From Colocasia esculenta (lineage: Eukaryota; Streptophyta; Magnoliopsida; Alismatales; Araceae), in contig CM024766.1 in the NCBI GenBank assembly GCA_014218235.1, forward strand, positions 51,115,359 to 51,179,358: DNA of 64,000 bases. Reading direction: 5' to 3'. The notes under the pieces were generated by a model. The model was not told the origin of the DNA, ran no database searches, and saw only the letters and a program-made list of their open reading frames with translations. The position numbers and the translations under genes were made by a program. Below, in pieces: positions 1 through 10,740 of this stretch. Each line of letters opens with the position of its first letter. The first letter of the stretch is position 1.

Positions 1-341
1 AATCTTCTCCCGAGCTTGATCTGTGTCGATGTAGTCTGCACACCAAGGTCAGGGAAGCCTTCCTCTATGTATGGAGTATCTTCTAGTCAAAGAAGAACGC
101 CAGGAGTCACACCCAATCGCCAGATCCAAGCCTCTCAAGATCAGGTTTCGCACAGGTTTCGAGGGGTTTTCCACAAGGAACCAAAATACTCAATCTGCCC
201 GAAAGAGAGAGTTTTATAAGCTCAAGGGTTTGGGGTACGCACTAGGGTAGGTCTCCTACGACTTTAGATGGGTTTCCTAAATTGGAACCGCGAGAAACGC
301 GAGTGTTACCAAATCTGAAACTGTCATACAGCTGGGAACTT

Positions 342-470
342 GGTGTCCATGTCTGGTGCCGCCAATAGGTAGTTGGCGTCCACCCATGGTGCCACCCACA
401 GGGAGGTTGGCGTCCATCGATCTGGACGCCAACTCCTCTGGCCAGGTCAGCGGCAGGCATGTTGCCGCCA
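342..470. repeat. CpG-word array, GGCGTCCA / TGCCGCCA type
   Basis: Three tandem units start near 342, 375 and 409 (33-34 bp apart), followed by a fourth, looser GCCGCCAAC unit. Each has a GGYGTCCA word followed by a TGCCGCCA or TGGACGCC word, and the two CpG positions (or decayed TG/CA versions) are 16 bp apart. The third unit is a perfect inverted repeat, GGCGTCCA-N6-TGGACGCC. The linkers differ between units. The same grammar recurs at 11.9, 12.6, 16.0, 17.3 and 19.0-19.3 kb. Confidence 0.75.
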
Positions 471-833
471 ACAGGGATTTCGGCTAGAACAGAGGCATAC
501 ATGAAAATAAATATACAATTACATCACAACCAATTAAATGCGCACTAAAATAAATAAACATACATTCATCATATAAACTACATGCATTACACACTATTTA
601 TTTAAATATAATTTGTACTAATCTTATTTAAAGATAACATGCATGAAATAACATACATATATATACATACACAACATAATTACATGCATTATGCATGAAT
701 TTAAACAAATATAACATGCTTATAATATTTTGATATATATATATACACTATGCACAGTATTATTTAAGTACTATATACACTATAAACAATTTAACATACC
801 CAGAATAGATAATTATCATCTGCACAAGGTGAA

Positions 834-855
834 CATATATATATATATATATATA
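834..855. repeat. (AT)n microsatellite
   Basis: A run of alternating A and T inside the A/T-rich part of the reverse-strand LTR. Confidence 0.9.
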
Positions 856-1066
856 CATTTATGCATCATAGTTACATATAATATGCATGGAATAACTAAA
901 TACAATATGCATGAACATATAAATACAATATGCACCTCAACCATTAGATAATGCATGCACATTTAAATATATTACATGCACAGAATTTAATACACACCAT
1001 ATATGCAAGAACTAGTAAACATCACATACATAGAATATAAAATGAATAAAATTTGGGGGTCTCACA

Positions 1067-2599
1067 GGGAAGGTTCATTGACACTGTCTTAACACGCTCT
1101 CGTGAGGTGTGTGTAGTGTTAAATTGCTATGCATGCATAGATCAAATTTAAATGCCACATAAATATGAAAGGAAAATGAAAACAAAATTATACATGTGAA
1201 CAAGTGCAATAGTAAATCAAATTCACACATACATGTAAATGAATTGCATTAAAGTAAGAAGTGAATACTAATCACTAAACTGAAAGTAAACAATTAAAAT
1301 CAATCCATATAATAGTGTTTTATTGAATCAAGTTCGAATCAAGGATCTAATGTCTATCTCTTTCCTTGTTTTAGGAAAAAAATAGAGAACAAAGGAGAGG
1401 GAGATGAAGACATCGAAGTCTCAAAAATTGGTCTGTTTAGCAATTGCCCACGTATATACGTGAGACAAAACAGAGTCCGACTCCTAATGGACGAGAGGGG
1501 GAGTCCCACTGTGACTACTCCCCATCCGAGTTGACCTAGTCAACCTTACATACACTGAACCCATTAATGTTTCGGGATCGGGTCGTATCCCATCATGAGT
1601 TGTTTGCATAAATTGATCATTTATCGCATAGTTTTAAGAATTTTTTAAAAAGACTGTACATCCCAATTAATTGGATTATTGGACTTATTGAAAGTTGTGA
1701 ATTTTTTATTTTTTTAACTATCGAATTGAGCATTAAATTTTAGTTGACATTGAAATAAAGTTATTTAAAAATAAAATAAGAAAGTGTACACCCCGCCAAA
1801 GGTGCACCAAGGAAAAAGTCAATTGTTCAAAGCCAACTTTCCAACAATTATATGGTGACTGTGCTGAATGACTAAATCTAATAGTTTTGGATCACCTAAC
1901 TCACTAGTTTTCTTGAACCACCATAGTTAAAAAGAAAGGCTCCTAGCTGATTAGTTGCTTGTTTACATATACCAAGGAAAAAGAGGGTCGTTTCCTTCCT
2001 TCTCCAACTCCCCATTAGAGATAAAGCTTGATAGAGATATAAAGGTTCCATGTACCCTAGAATTGTCGAAGAACACCACTGACTAATTAGGTGGAATCTC
2101 CCATCTATAATAGACAGTTTATTACTCGCCCCTCATTGTGCATAACAGCACTAACGCTCAGGATCTCCCATCTATAATTGACAGTTTCTAAGGGTGTAGC
2201 TGCCGAGAGTTCCTCTTTCCTAAGGGATCTCTCCAACGGCTATAAAAGTAAAGCAAGAGATACAAATAAAGGGGATCAGATAGTGAAAAAGTTAGCTCTC
2301 AGTAGCCTTCAACTTATCGATCTCGTACTCACTTCTCGGCCTTGTATTCCCCTTTTGCCTCTTGTCATTTCTAATTTGACCATGGGAGGATCAATTTTGA
2401 GAATCCTATTCTAGATTTGGCTTCTATGTAGGTCCTATCGAGGAGACAACTTTGTTCCCTACCTTCCAAGCTTCACCACATCTCGAGCAACAACTCTCCC
2501 TAGTAACTTTGAAGCCAGATGTCTTAACACTTGGTGGTCCTCACGAGGTCGGCTTCAACACTCTATATACTCTTGGTTTATCAATTGTGATAAAATGTT
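1067..2599. other. Intergenic, no gene recognised
   Basis: A/T-rich DNA without a convincing coding frame or TE protein. A 25-nt phrase beginning TCTCCCATCTATAAT is present twice (about 2096-2120 and 2164-2187), differing at one base. It probably belongs to decayed element sequence that I cannot classify. Confidence 0.5.
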
Positions 2600-2768
2600 C
2601 ATGAAAAAAAATATCGTGGTGGATTTCATTTATTTTTTTGACAAAAATATATTGTGTCTCTTATCTATCCCAGACACGCGCGAGCATGAAAAAAAATATG
2701 TTGGTGGATTTCATTTATTTGTTTGACAAAAATATATTTTGTCTCTTATCTATCCCGGGCACACGCGG
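2600..2768. repeat. 85-bp tandem duplication
   Basis: Two adjacent copies (2600-2684 and 2685-2768) both start CATGAAAAAAAATAT and continue through a GGTGGATTTCATTTATTT segment to TCTTATCTATCCC. They differ at a handful of bases, so this is a simple, fairly young head-to-tail duplication with no coding content. Confidence 0.85.
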
Positions 2769-3955
2769 AACGAAATAAACTCATCAGCTCATCATTTGTT
2801 GTACACTAGTAGTATTAATACTCTAGATAAAATGAGCAGCATCTAATTAATATTTCTACTACCTCTTTGCTAACTCTTATCGAGCTTTATTATATCTTAA
2901 TTGAAACATATGGATGCGCGCAAGTCTATCTTTCACATTAAAGTGTATGTTAATCTAATTTTTAGTATAATTTTTTTGAAAGGAAAAAAAGTGGTTGTGG
3001 TTAACCAACGCTACTCAACCAATTTCTTTTGAGTTACCCTAACTATTTTTGTACCCCTTCGTAATCCACCATAACCAAAAAATTCTATAATTAGTTTAAT
3101 ATGCTCACTAAAATCAGAAAATTTTTAACTTTCTTCATACATCTCTGTACTCCCGAACTTAACATGCTACTAAAGTGGTATGTATATAACTAGCTGTCAT
3201 GGTAGAGGGGAAGAGAGCAAAGTGCTAGGAGCTAGAGACGAAGTGGTAGAATATGGGAAAGCGAGGCATGTGAACGTGTGGTTAGAAGTTACAACTCATG
3301 AGTTCAACCATGTATGTGTACAACATTGGCTCAATTAGTTCATTCAATGGGACCTCACATGTAGTCTAGGTGAGACATCATCCAAATATTTTCTTAATAA
3401 TAATAAAAAGATGACTATATATATATGTATGTATATATGATCCATGGATGATGACATTGTTGAAGAAACAAGCTGAGAAAACATCCAACTTTTGCTTTGT
3501 AGCTAGATTAATGTCGTAGAAGGAACTTAATAGCGTCATGAACACTTTGAAAAAGGTTCAACAATCTTATAGATCATATGTCGTCCACCTAAATTAATTT
3601 GGAAGACCTAAAAATATGAAATTAAAACTTGTTAGAACGAGTGAGTGTATATGATCTTTCGGTACCGAGTTAATCTTTTGCCAATTAGGATTTTAAGTTT
3701 ATATAACCATGTGGAATATTTAGATCTTTCTGAAATTTGAATGAAAAACCGCCCCCCTAAAAACTTTAATTTTCATTGTTCATATTTTGGAAAAATAAAC
3801 AATCCCAATAAGTTTCTTTTTTCCTTAGCTGGAACCTCAATAATCCTTCTACTTTAAGGGAAATATTTGTTGATAGATTAGATTGGCAACAAGATCTAGA
3901 TATATTGTTTGTCAAATAATTTTTATTGATAGGATAAAAGAGGGAGAGAAAAAAA
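2769..3955. other. Intergenic, no feature recognised
   Basis: A/T-rich sequence on both strands. No long frame, LTR boundary, TIR or RNA gene was seen. Confidence 0.5.
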
Positions 3956-3957
3956 TC

Positions 3958-4312
3958 TACACCCCCACACAGCTAGCCCCCCCTCCCACCCCCACACTAC
4001 CCCCCACCCCCACACAGCAATCCCCCCTCTCCCTCCCACCCCCACCCTACCCCCCTCCCCTACACCGCCGAACCCCCTTCCCACACCCCCACACAGCAAG
4101 CCCCCCTCCCACCCCCACACTGCCCCCCCCTCCCCCACACTACCGAACCCCCCTTCCCACACCCCCACACTGCCCCCCACCCCCACACAGCAAGCCCCCC
4201 CCCCCCCCCCCACACTGTCGCCCCACCGACAAGCCCCCCTCCCCCACCATCGAGAACACCCCCCTTCCCCACACCACCGAAACCCCCCCTCCCACACCTC
4301 CACACACGAGCA
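3958..4312. repeat. C-rich minisatellite (CCCCCACAC-type)
   Basis: About 350 bp in which the forward strand is almost only C, A and T, built from imperfect units such as CCCCCACACAGCAAG and CCCTCCCACCCCCACAC. The reverse strand has many G3+ runs, giving G-quadruplex potential. Proline-rich (forward) and glycine/valine-rich (reverse) open frames here are by-products of the repeat, not genes. Confidence 0.9.
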
Positions 4313-4321
4313 CACACAGGC

Positions 4322-4325
<4 letters not shown>

Positions 4326-4382
<57 letters not shown>

Positions 4383-4436
4383 AGATAACTAGAGAGAGAG
4401 AGAGAGCAGATAACTGGAGAGAGAGAGAGGGCAACA
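4326..4436. repeat. (GA)n tract
   Basis: An almost pure GA run of about 55 bp followed by shorter GA runs separated by GCAGATAACT. It lies directly next to the C-rich minisatellite, so purine- and pyrimidine-skewed DNA continues for nearly 500 bp. From 4437 to 4739 I see only short low-complexity frames. Confidence 0.9.
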
Positions 4437-4739
4437 CACAAGCACACACACACAGGCACAAAGAGAGAGTGAGCGCTTACTGGCTATGTGGCAGCTTCTC
4501 TCCAGATGGCGACGACGTGGAGCTTCGGCCAGCGGCAAGACCGATGGTGTGACGGGGAGCGACGATGGTGGCGATGGGGACGACGGTGGCGACGCGAACG
4601 GCGACAGTGATGTAGACGATGGTGGCGACAGGGCATCTCGGCGGGGTGATCTCGGTAGGCATCTCGGCGCATGACAGAGCGAAAGAGAAGAGATAGAGCG
4701 AGAGAGGAGAAAAGAGAAGGGAGAAGAAGAAAAGGGGTA

Positions 4740-5199
4740 GAAATAGCGATCGAATAATTTGGTCGCTATTTAGTCCCAAATCTCGCGGGATTTAGTGACC
4801 GAAATAAATTTAGTCATAATTCAGTCGCAAAGTAGGGACCAAATTATGACTGAACAGAATTCGATCACTAAAACCATGTACTGGCGCGTTTAGGGATGAA
4901 ATCTTGCGACTAAAATAATTTGGTCACAATTCGGTTTCCAATATAGAGACCGAATTGTGACTGAAAGAATTCAGTCACAGAATTTCATCCATAAACGGGC
5001 CAACTACATGGCCTTAGTGATTGAATTATAGTCAGTCACAATTCGGTCTCTGTTTTGGAGATCGAAATATTCGGTCACCAACTAGGAGTATTAGTGATCA
5101 AAATTTTTCAGTCACAATTCGATCTCCGATCTAAGACTGAATAGTGACCAAATATTTCTGTCTCAAATGTGGTCTCTAATGCCTTTTTTTCTTGTAGTG
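4740..5199. mobile_element. CACTA transposon, right terminal region
   Basis: The segment ends at 5199 with TTTCTTGTAGTG, the reverse complement of the CACTACAAG(A)n terminus of plant CACTA (En/Spm) elements. The preceding 450 bp are filled with short phrases in both orientations, such as TCAGTCACAATTCGGTCTC and GACCGAATTGTGACTGAA, as expected for CACTA subterminal transposase-binding repeats. The left terminus and a transposase were not found in the window, so this is probably a fragment or non-autonomous copy. The 3-bp target duplication cannot be checked without the left end. Confidence 0.7.
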
Positions 5200-7313
5200 C
5201 CTGTCGAGGGGGCCAGATTGGAGCCCTTGAACACTCATTGTGACCAATTCAGCATCTCACTATTTTTAAATATAGATACCTACAGTCAATCATGGCCAAT
5301 TTACATGAGTTCCAATGAATAGTAGTCGTGTATCAATGATCATGTCAATGATTTCAAGAGAAGCAAGACAAGTGCACATGATCGAGAGTAAATTTTGGCA
5401 GCATAATGACTCATTCTCCTTAGTTCAATCCTTACCTAAATGGTTTGGTTTTTAGTTTAAAGTATCACACTCACGAGAAGTAGACAAGAAAAGAAGTGCA
5501 CTCTATCTTCTGGGAACTTCAATAGTACAACCAACTCGTCTCTATGAGGGAATCCACGGAGTAAGGAGATTTACGGAGGTCTTGTTGGAAAGGTCACTAG
5601 TCTACCAGAATAGAATGTCTAGTAGAGAGTTTCCAATCCTCCAAGAAAGGGCTGCCTATGTGTGCAACGTGTCGTGTACAACGTGTCTCAAGGTCCACAA
5701 TCCACTGGTTTAAAACATAGCGGAAAGCAATTAACATGAACACATGACATGGAACAACCAAGATTTCATTGAATCAAGCAATTCATTAGGAAGAATTAGA
5801 ATATAATTTCAAGTTATTATAGTTTTTACATGGATTGATAACTTTTAAGCCACTTGATAGACTGAACAATACTTTCTAGTAATCAAAACATGCAAGACAT
5901 ACAATCTACACTGACTCGGGTAGACATTAGACAACGGGTTCAGTCGTCGTGGATCTCCATGGTTTATGCAATGAAAATATGATTTTCTGGGATGTAAAGT
6001 GGTTATGACTGAAAATTGCATGGGTTGAGTCGTCACGATTCACAAATGATTGAAAACCGAAATAGCATGCAAAATGAAGCATATGTGGGTTACAGTCAAC
6101 CTATAAGTCACATTGGATCAGTTGGACATCATAAAAAATATGTCAAAATCGCAACGGATTCAGTCGTCGCCATTTTTGTGTGATCTCATATTTTGGTCTA
6201 AACTCAAGGTTCTTGGGGTTTTTTTAGATGAAATGCTCAACATGAAACTTGTTGAAAACCTGGGTAAGAAGAACCCTATGGCTTTGGTGTCACCCAATTT
6301 GACTTAGGGATGCGTGAATTATGAGGTTAACAAGAAAATCTCTAAAACTGCCTAACAATGGGAAAATACTTAATACTCTTAACGTAGACAACAAAAATTG
6401 GGCAAAATAAAGGTAAATGAAAGTAGACTCGAAGGGCTTTCAGATGGTATATGCCATGTTAAGGTTGAGCCCGAGATCACCTACCTTTGACCACTTAGAA
6501 CTTCCTGGTTCCTAATGGTCAAAGTAGAGGCTTGGGGAAGAAACTCTTCACGAATCCAAGCTCTTGGATCGTCCTCCTCACTCTTGGGTGTTCCTCCCAC
6601 GTTTAGCAATGAAGTATGTGTGTTTATGGTCGGCCACAAAGATCTTAAGATGGTTTTATAGAGTTAGGGTTTTTCAATTCTGAGTTTGAGGTTTCCTAAT
6701 CTCATGGTAGGTGTCCTACCATGACTAGAACTTCTATATGAGCTATTTCCTTCTTAATTCCAACTCTAATGGGAAGGGAATAAAGAGAAAATTCATGATG
6801 TCATAATGGGCTTAGGATTAAACACTAATTATAACTCAAATTGCTCATGTTTGGACATGAATGATCCATATTATCATTGGATGTGGAGCTATTGCGAATT
6901 TCCAACATTATTTCTCTTATTTGAATTTATTCATGGGCTAAGAGATGTCTATTGGTCCAATTCTCATGATGGGTTGTCAACACACATTGCTTGGAGTCTA
7001 CTCATACATTTATTTTAATTTACGATTCATTTTTGTGCACATGATAATGGGTTTTCCGACCTATTCTTTAATTACGATAATAAGTCACAATAATTCTTAA
7101 ACATAACCCAAACGATTTTTATTGGCCCAAATTTATTTATGGTTCATTACAGAATATTATTTAAAGTATAACTATTATTTTTATGAAATTTTTAGATGTG
7201 TTTATACATATGCAATAATTGTGCGTACATTTTTAACTAGTTTTGAATTATTAAATTGACATTTTTTCAATTTATCTCTAATTTTCAATTACTGAAATTT
7301 TCGGAGTGCTACA
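5200..7313 (-). mobile_element. Reverse-strand chromovirus 3' LTR region (far end not resolved)
   Basis: On the reverse strand an LTR begins at 7313 with TGTAGCACTCCGAAAATTTC, very like the LTR start at 8443, and directly follows a polypurine tract and a chromovirus integrase tail. The LTR should run left from 7313, but I could not place its other end; it may stop at or be cut by the CACTA end at 5199. Three copies of a phrase like TTCAGTCGTCG occur at about 5938, 6026 and 6160. No coding potential was seen. Confidence 0.55.
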
Positions 7314-7327
7314 TCATCCCCCACTTA
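7314..7327 (-). other. Polypurine tract of the chromovirus remnant
   Basis: The reverse strand reads AAGTGGGGGATGA immediately before the LTR start, the plus-strand primer site of Ty3/Gypsy elements. Confidence 0.7.
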
Positions 7328-7376
7328 AGAGAATTTGGTCCCCAAATTCATAGACATGACATACGGAAACGGAAAT

Positions 7377-7668
7377 TCACTTGCTTGTAAACAACTCTGG
7401 AAACTTCTTCCTTATGGCTTCTTTAGTTTCCCATGTGTTGTCCTCCTCTACATTGATTCCGCCGAACTTTCACCAGGGGAACAACCTTTTTCCTTAACTG
7501 ATGCACCTCGCAATCCATTATTTTGATTGGCTTTTGCTCATACGTCCTATCTTTATGAAACACCAAGTACTCATATTCAATGACGTGAAAAGGATCACAC
7601 ACATATTTCTTCAACATAGATACATGGAACACATTGTGCACTCCGTCCAGTTGTGGAGGAAATTGTGG
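7377..7668 (-). pseudogene. Gypsy chromovirus pol remnant: integrase C-terminus / chromodomain
   Basis: About 95 codons match the end of plant chromovirus polyproteins: a PPQL-VHNVFHVSMLKKYV segment, then YEQKPIKIMD, then LRKKVVPLVKV. After a one-base frame change near 7435 it ends EEDNTWETKEAIRKKFPELF and a stop at 7377. The VFHVS, LR-K-PLVKV and TWE motifs are diagnostic of the integrase tail and chromodomain-like module, which steers integration. Everything upstream (gag, protease, RT, RNase H, integrase core) is missing, so an internal deletion joined this tail to leader-like DNA at about 7669. The enzyme is dead, but the terminal motifs are well preserved. Confidence 0.75.
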
Positions 7669-7854
7669 ACGCCCCATTCTGCGCACCCCAGATGCCGACA
7701 GATGCTCCAGAGGTTCACAAACGTTGCCGCTTCCTCGTTGGCGTTGAATGGGTACTGGTTGACTTTGTTGACTCTTTGGTTGACTGAGTTGACTAGGGAG
7801 AAAACAAAGAAACCAGCAAAAGAAAGGGAGATGTTGCGATCGCCAGGGCCTTAC

Positions 7855-7983
7855 CTGTGCCCAAGGAAGTAGAATGATCTCGTCGATGTCGTGGCCTCGC
7901 ACAACGGGTGATGGCGGGACTTCAACTTCTCTTTCTTCGGCCGGCCAAAGGAAGAGAGCTCCACGATCTCGTTCGTTGCATTC
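7855..7983 (-). other. Exon-like segment of unknown origin, reverse strand
   Basis: On the reverse strand a TTTTCTTGTGGCAG acceptor-like sequence is followed by 129 bp open in one frame (43 codons, including RGALFLWPAEE and GHDIDEIILLPWAQ) and then a CAG|GTAAGG donor-like sequence. The length is a multiple of three and both splice-like sites fit plant consensus. I do not recognise the peptide. It could be a captured host exon, or chance sequence in the leader of the deleted chromovirus. The neighbouring 7984-8442 holds nothing else I can name. Confidence 0.25.
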
Positions 7984-9572
7984 CTGCCACAAGAAAAGCT
8001 CTATTAGACTCTAAGGAGATGCAGTAAACGTTCTAAACAGAAAGAAAAGGCCTAAAAGGAGAGCCCCGTACCGGTTTCAGACTTGAGAAGAGGGGTGGCC
8101 AAATGTTATGACCACCTTGGTTTGGGAAACCCCTTTTCAGGTGTGTAGGAAGGTGCCCTACGTGCGTAGGGTGTATGTGAGTGTGTGAATGACATGCAAG
8201 AACTAAGAGAGAGAAAAGGGAAAGAGGAAGAGAGGAGGGAGATGATCCTCGTTTTGCAGCTTGGCTGGCTCCTTGGTGGGCTCCTCCAGCACTTGGTGAA
8301 GCCTCCTAGACGCCCCAAATGATGAGAGGAAGAAAGGAATAAGGATTGAAGCTTTTGGATGTACTTTCTCTCTCTTCTCTCAAAGAAACAGAGTTTGGAC
8401 GTCCAGCCTCTCTCCCTCTCCTTAGAAGGCCTAAGGACTACCTGTAACACCCCGAAAATTTAGCAATTTAAAAATTTCAGAAATATAGAGGGATAAAAAT
8501 AAATAATCGTATTGGAGACTTCCAACACCATGTAATTATGAACCATCAACAAGAATGGGCCTATAGAACACATTTGGCCCAAGGATATGAATGAACTGGA
8601 CAGGGAATTACCCAGAAATTCGTGTAGGTAATTATGCCATAATTAGAAAGGGCAATTTAGAGTTAAAAGATGGTTGATTAGTCATGTAAGGTAAGCCAAA
8701 ACCGAACTCAATCCCAATTGGTGGTTTCCTAAACCTTTGCTACCCAAACTCTTTTGGGTAAGAGAATCCCAGATTTCCTGGAAACTAGGAAAACAGAGCT
8801 CGTAGCCCCTTTCCTAGTATCGTTAGGACTCTTAACAACATCCTAAAACTATAAGAACTCGTCCCTAAACTCTTGGGGAAGGTTTAACAACGAAGTTTGG
8901 GTCGTTTTGAGGCAAGCAAGAACTTTGAGGAGCAGGAGAAAGGCTGGGAGTCTGTAGCTTCTCCCCTGCATCTTCTGTTGCATCCAGAACATCAACGGGT
9001 TTTAGATCTTCCTAAAGGTAGGTGTTCTCGGGCCAAGATTAAAGAAAACCAATGCCAACATGTAGTTTCTTGAGTCTAGGATCATTTACACTTGATTTGC
9101 CCAATTTTCATGGAGTATTCATCGTGTATTGGTGATTTTCCCGAAGTCTTGCACAGTTAGGGCTTTTCTCGTTCGTCATATTGTGCACACGATTCAAGAC
9201 CTAATTTGACTAAACTTTCTTCATTAAAGTTCTTCCAATTGAAGTCAAGATCATCTTCTATGTTGGAAGTTTTGTCCACAAATCCTTCGTTAGAGAGTTA
9301 GGAGCATAATAAGAGAGTCTCTGCATGATACTACGATTTCGGGCTACTATTGACTTTTTGTTCTTCATATGTTTTCTTAGGATTTGAGACCGAATTAGAT
9401 CAAATCCTCAACATAAAAGTTCTTCTACTAGTTGTCCTCTTCATCTTTTGTGTTGAATGTTTTGTCCAAATGTCATGCGTTAGAGAGTTATAAGAGTTAG
9501 AAGTGAATCGCTGCATGAGACATGTTTTTCTGGTTACACCTGACCATGTGTTTTGTTCTGGAAGGGCCACTA

Positions 9573-9945
9573 GTGTCGACACTGCCTGTGCTAGCGTCGA
9601 CCTGCTGTCCCAAAACAGCCCAGAAAGTGTTCTGGGAAGCCCTCTAGTGTCGACACCACCCCATCTAGTGTCGACACACTCCCCCAGTTTGACCCATAAA
9701 GCTTCTGGGAGCTGATCTAGTGTTGACACTACCTAACCTAGTGTCGACACACTGTCCCATATTGGCCAAAAGGTTTTTTGGAAGCTGTCTCTAGTGTCGA
9801 CACTAACTTGACCTTTTTGCCTTGTATTTGATGCACTGTGTCGACACTACCTGAACTAGTGTCGACACTACCTGACCAGTTTTGCCTAATTTTGTCTTGT
9901 GTTTGGAGCATGGTGTCGACACCACTTGATCTAGTGTCGACACCA
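9573..9945. repeat. GTCGAC dyad array in LTR
   Basis: About ten GTGTCGACAC-like palindromes, mostly in pairs. In at least five pairs (near 9573, 9655, 9720, 9838 and 9913) the layout is GTCGACAC, 13 variable bases, GTCGACAC, so repeat centres are exactly 21 bp apart. Decayed members (GTTGACAC, GTCGACCT) keep the spacing. Confidence 0.9.
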
Positions 9946-10740
9946 CCTTACAAGAAATTTACATAATTTTGGTCTAATCATCTCATGATGTCTACTAGCT
10001 TGTGTATGATGTCATATAGTATGCATGGACCTAAAATAAATCAATCCATTGAAGAAAATGGTAATGATACGAATATGATTCTAATATGTAATTTTGATTA
10101 TCCTTATGTTCATTGGATTATCTTGTGATCTTGCTTATTGTCAATTGATAAGATAAGGATATGATATGAATGTGGGAATAAATACATGTTAGTATGGACA
10201 TGTTAGTGGCGTTAATGTCATGATTTGCATATGAGTTCCAATAGTTACATGTTTTCCAGTGTTCAATTAATTATTTGTCATACGCATACATGCTAGGAAA
10301 GATCCGTGATTCATCACTTACACTTTTGCACGAATAGGCACACCCTTCTTGGGAAATTGAGAGCACATGTTCTGCGTATGATTTGTCTTTCGAAACACCC
10401 TCATGTCAAGACATTAAAGAATATGAAACATAAGATACGTCGTTATCCTGCCTTGTTCTTTTGAGCTGTTTGTCATTCCTTGACTCTATGAATGATCATG
10501 TTTCTTTTACTATGAGCTTGTCATTGAAACTCTGTGGCCATAATATGAATCTGTTTGTTCGGCACAACGTGGGACTCCGGTCCAAAACTTGATCCAATGC
10601 CTGTGCAATAGGGGCCCTGTCCGGTCCTGGGGAGGAGCGCCCCAACGTACTTGTTAACTGCGGGAGTCTGGACTCTTGGTGCTTGGCATAGCACACTGAC
10701 ATGCAAGATTGTGAAAATGTGCCTTCTGTTTGACATGATA

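Larger units (their letters stand above)
1..1066 (-). mobile_element. Chromovirus-type LTR, reverse strand, truncated by window edge
   Basis: Read on the reverse strand, the segment opens at 1066 with TGTGAGACCCCC followed by an A/T-rich run, closely matching the LTR starts at 10741 (TGTAAGACCCCGG) and 8443 (TGTAACACCCCG). The interior is very A/T rich (about 480-1060) and ends with the CpG-word array at 342-470, as in the LTR at 10741-15086. The far end lies outside the window, so length, TSD and whether it is a solo LTR are unknown. Short reading frames within it look non-coding. Assignment to the Tekay/Del-like Gypsy group rests only on the LTR start motif. Confidence 0.6.

Noticed and set aside
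3883..4461. Proline-rich protein gene (forward) or glycine/valine-rich gene (reverse)
   Set aside because: Both frames are direct products of the C-rich minisatellite and GA tract; no other coding evidence.
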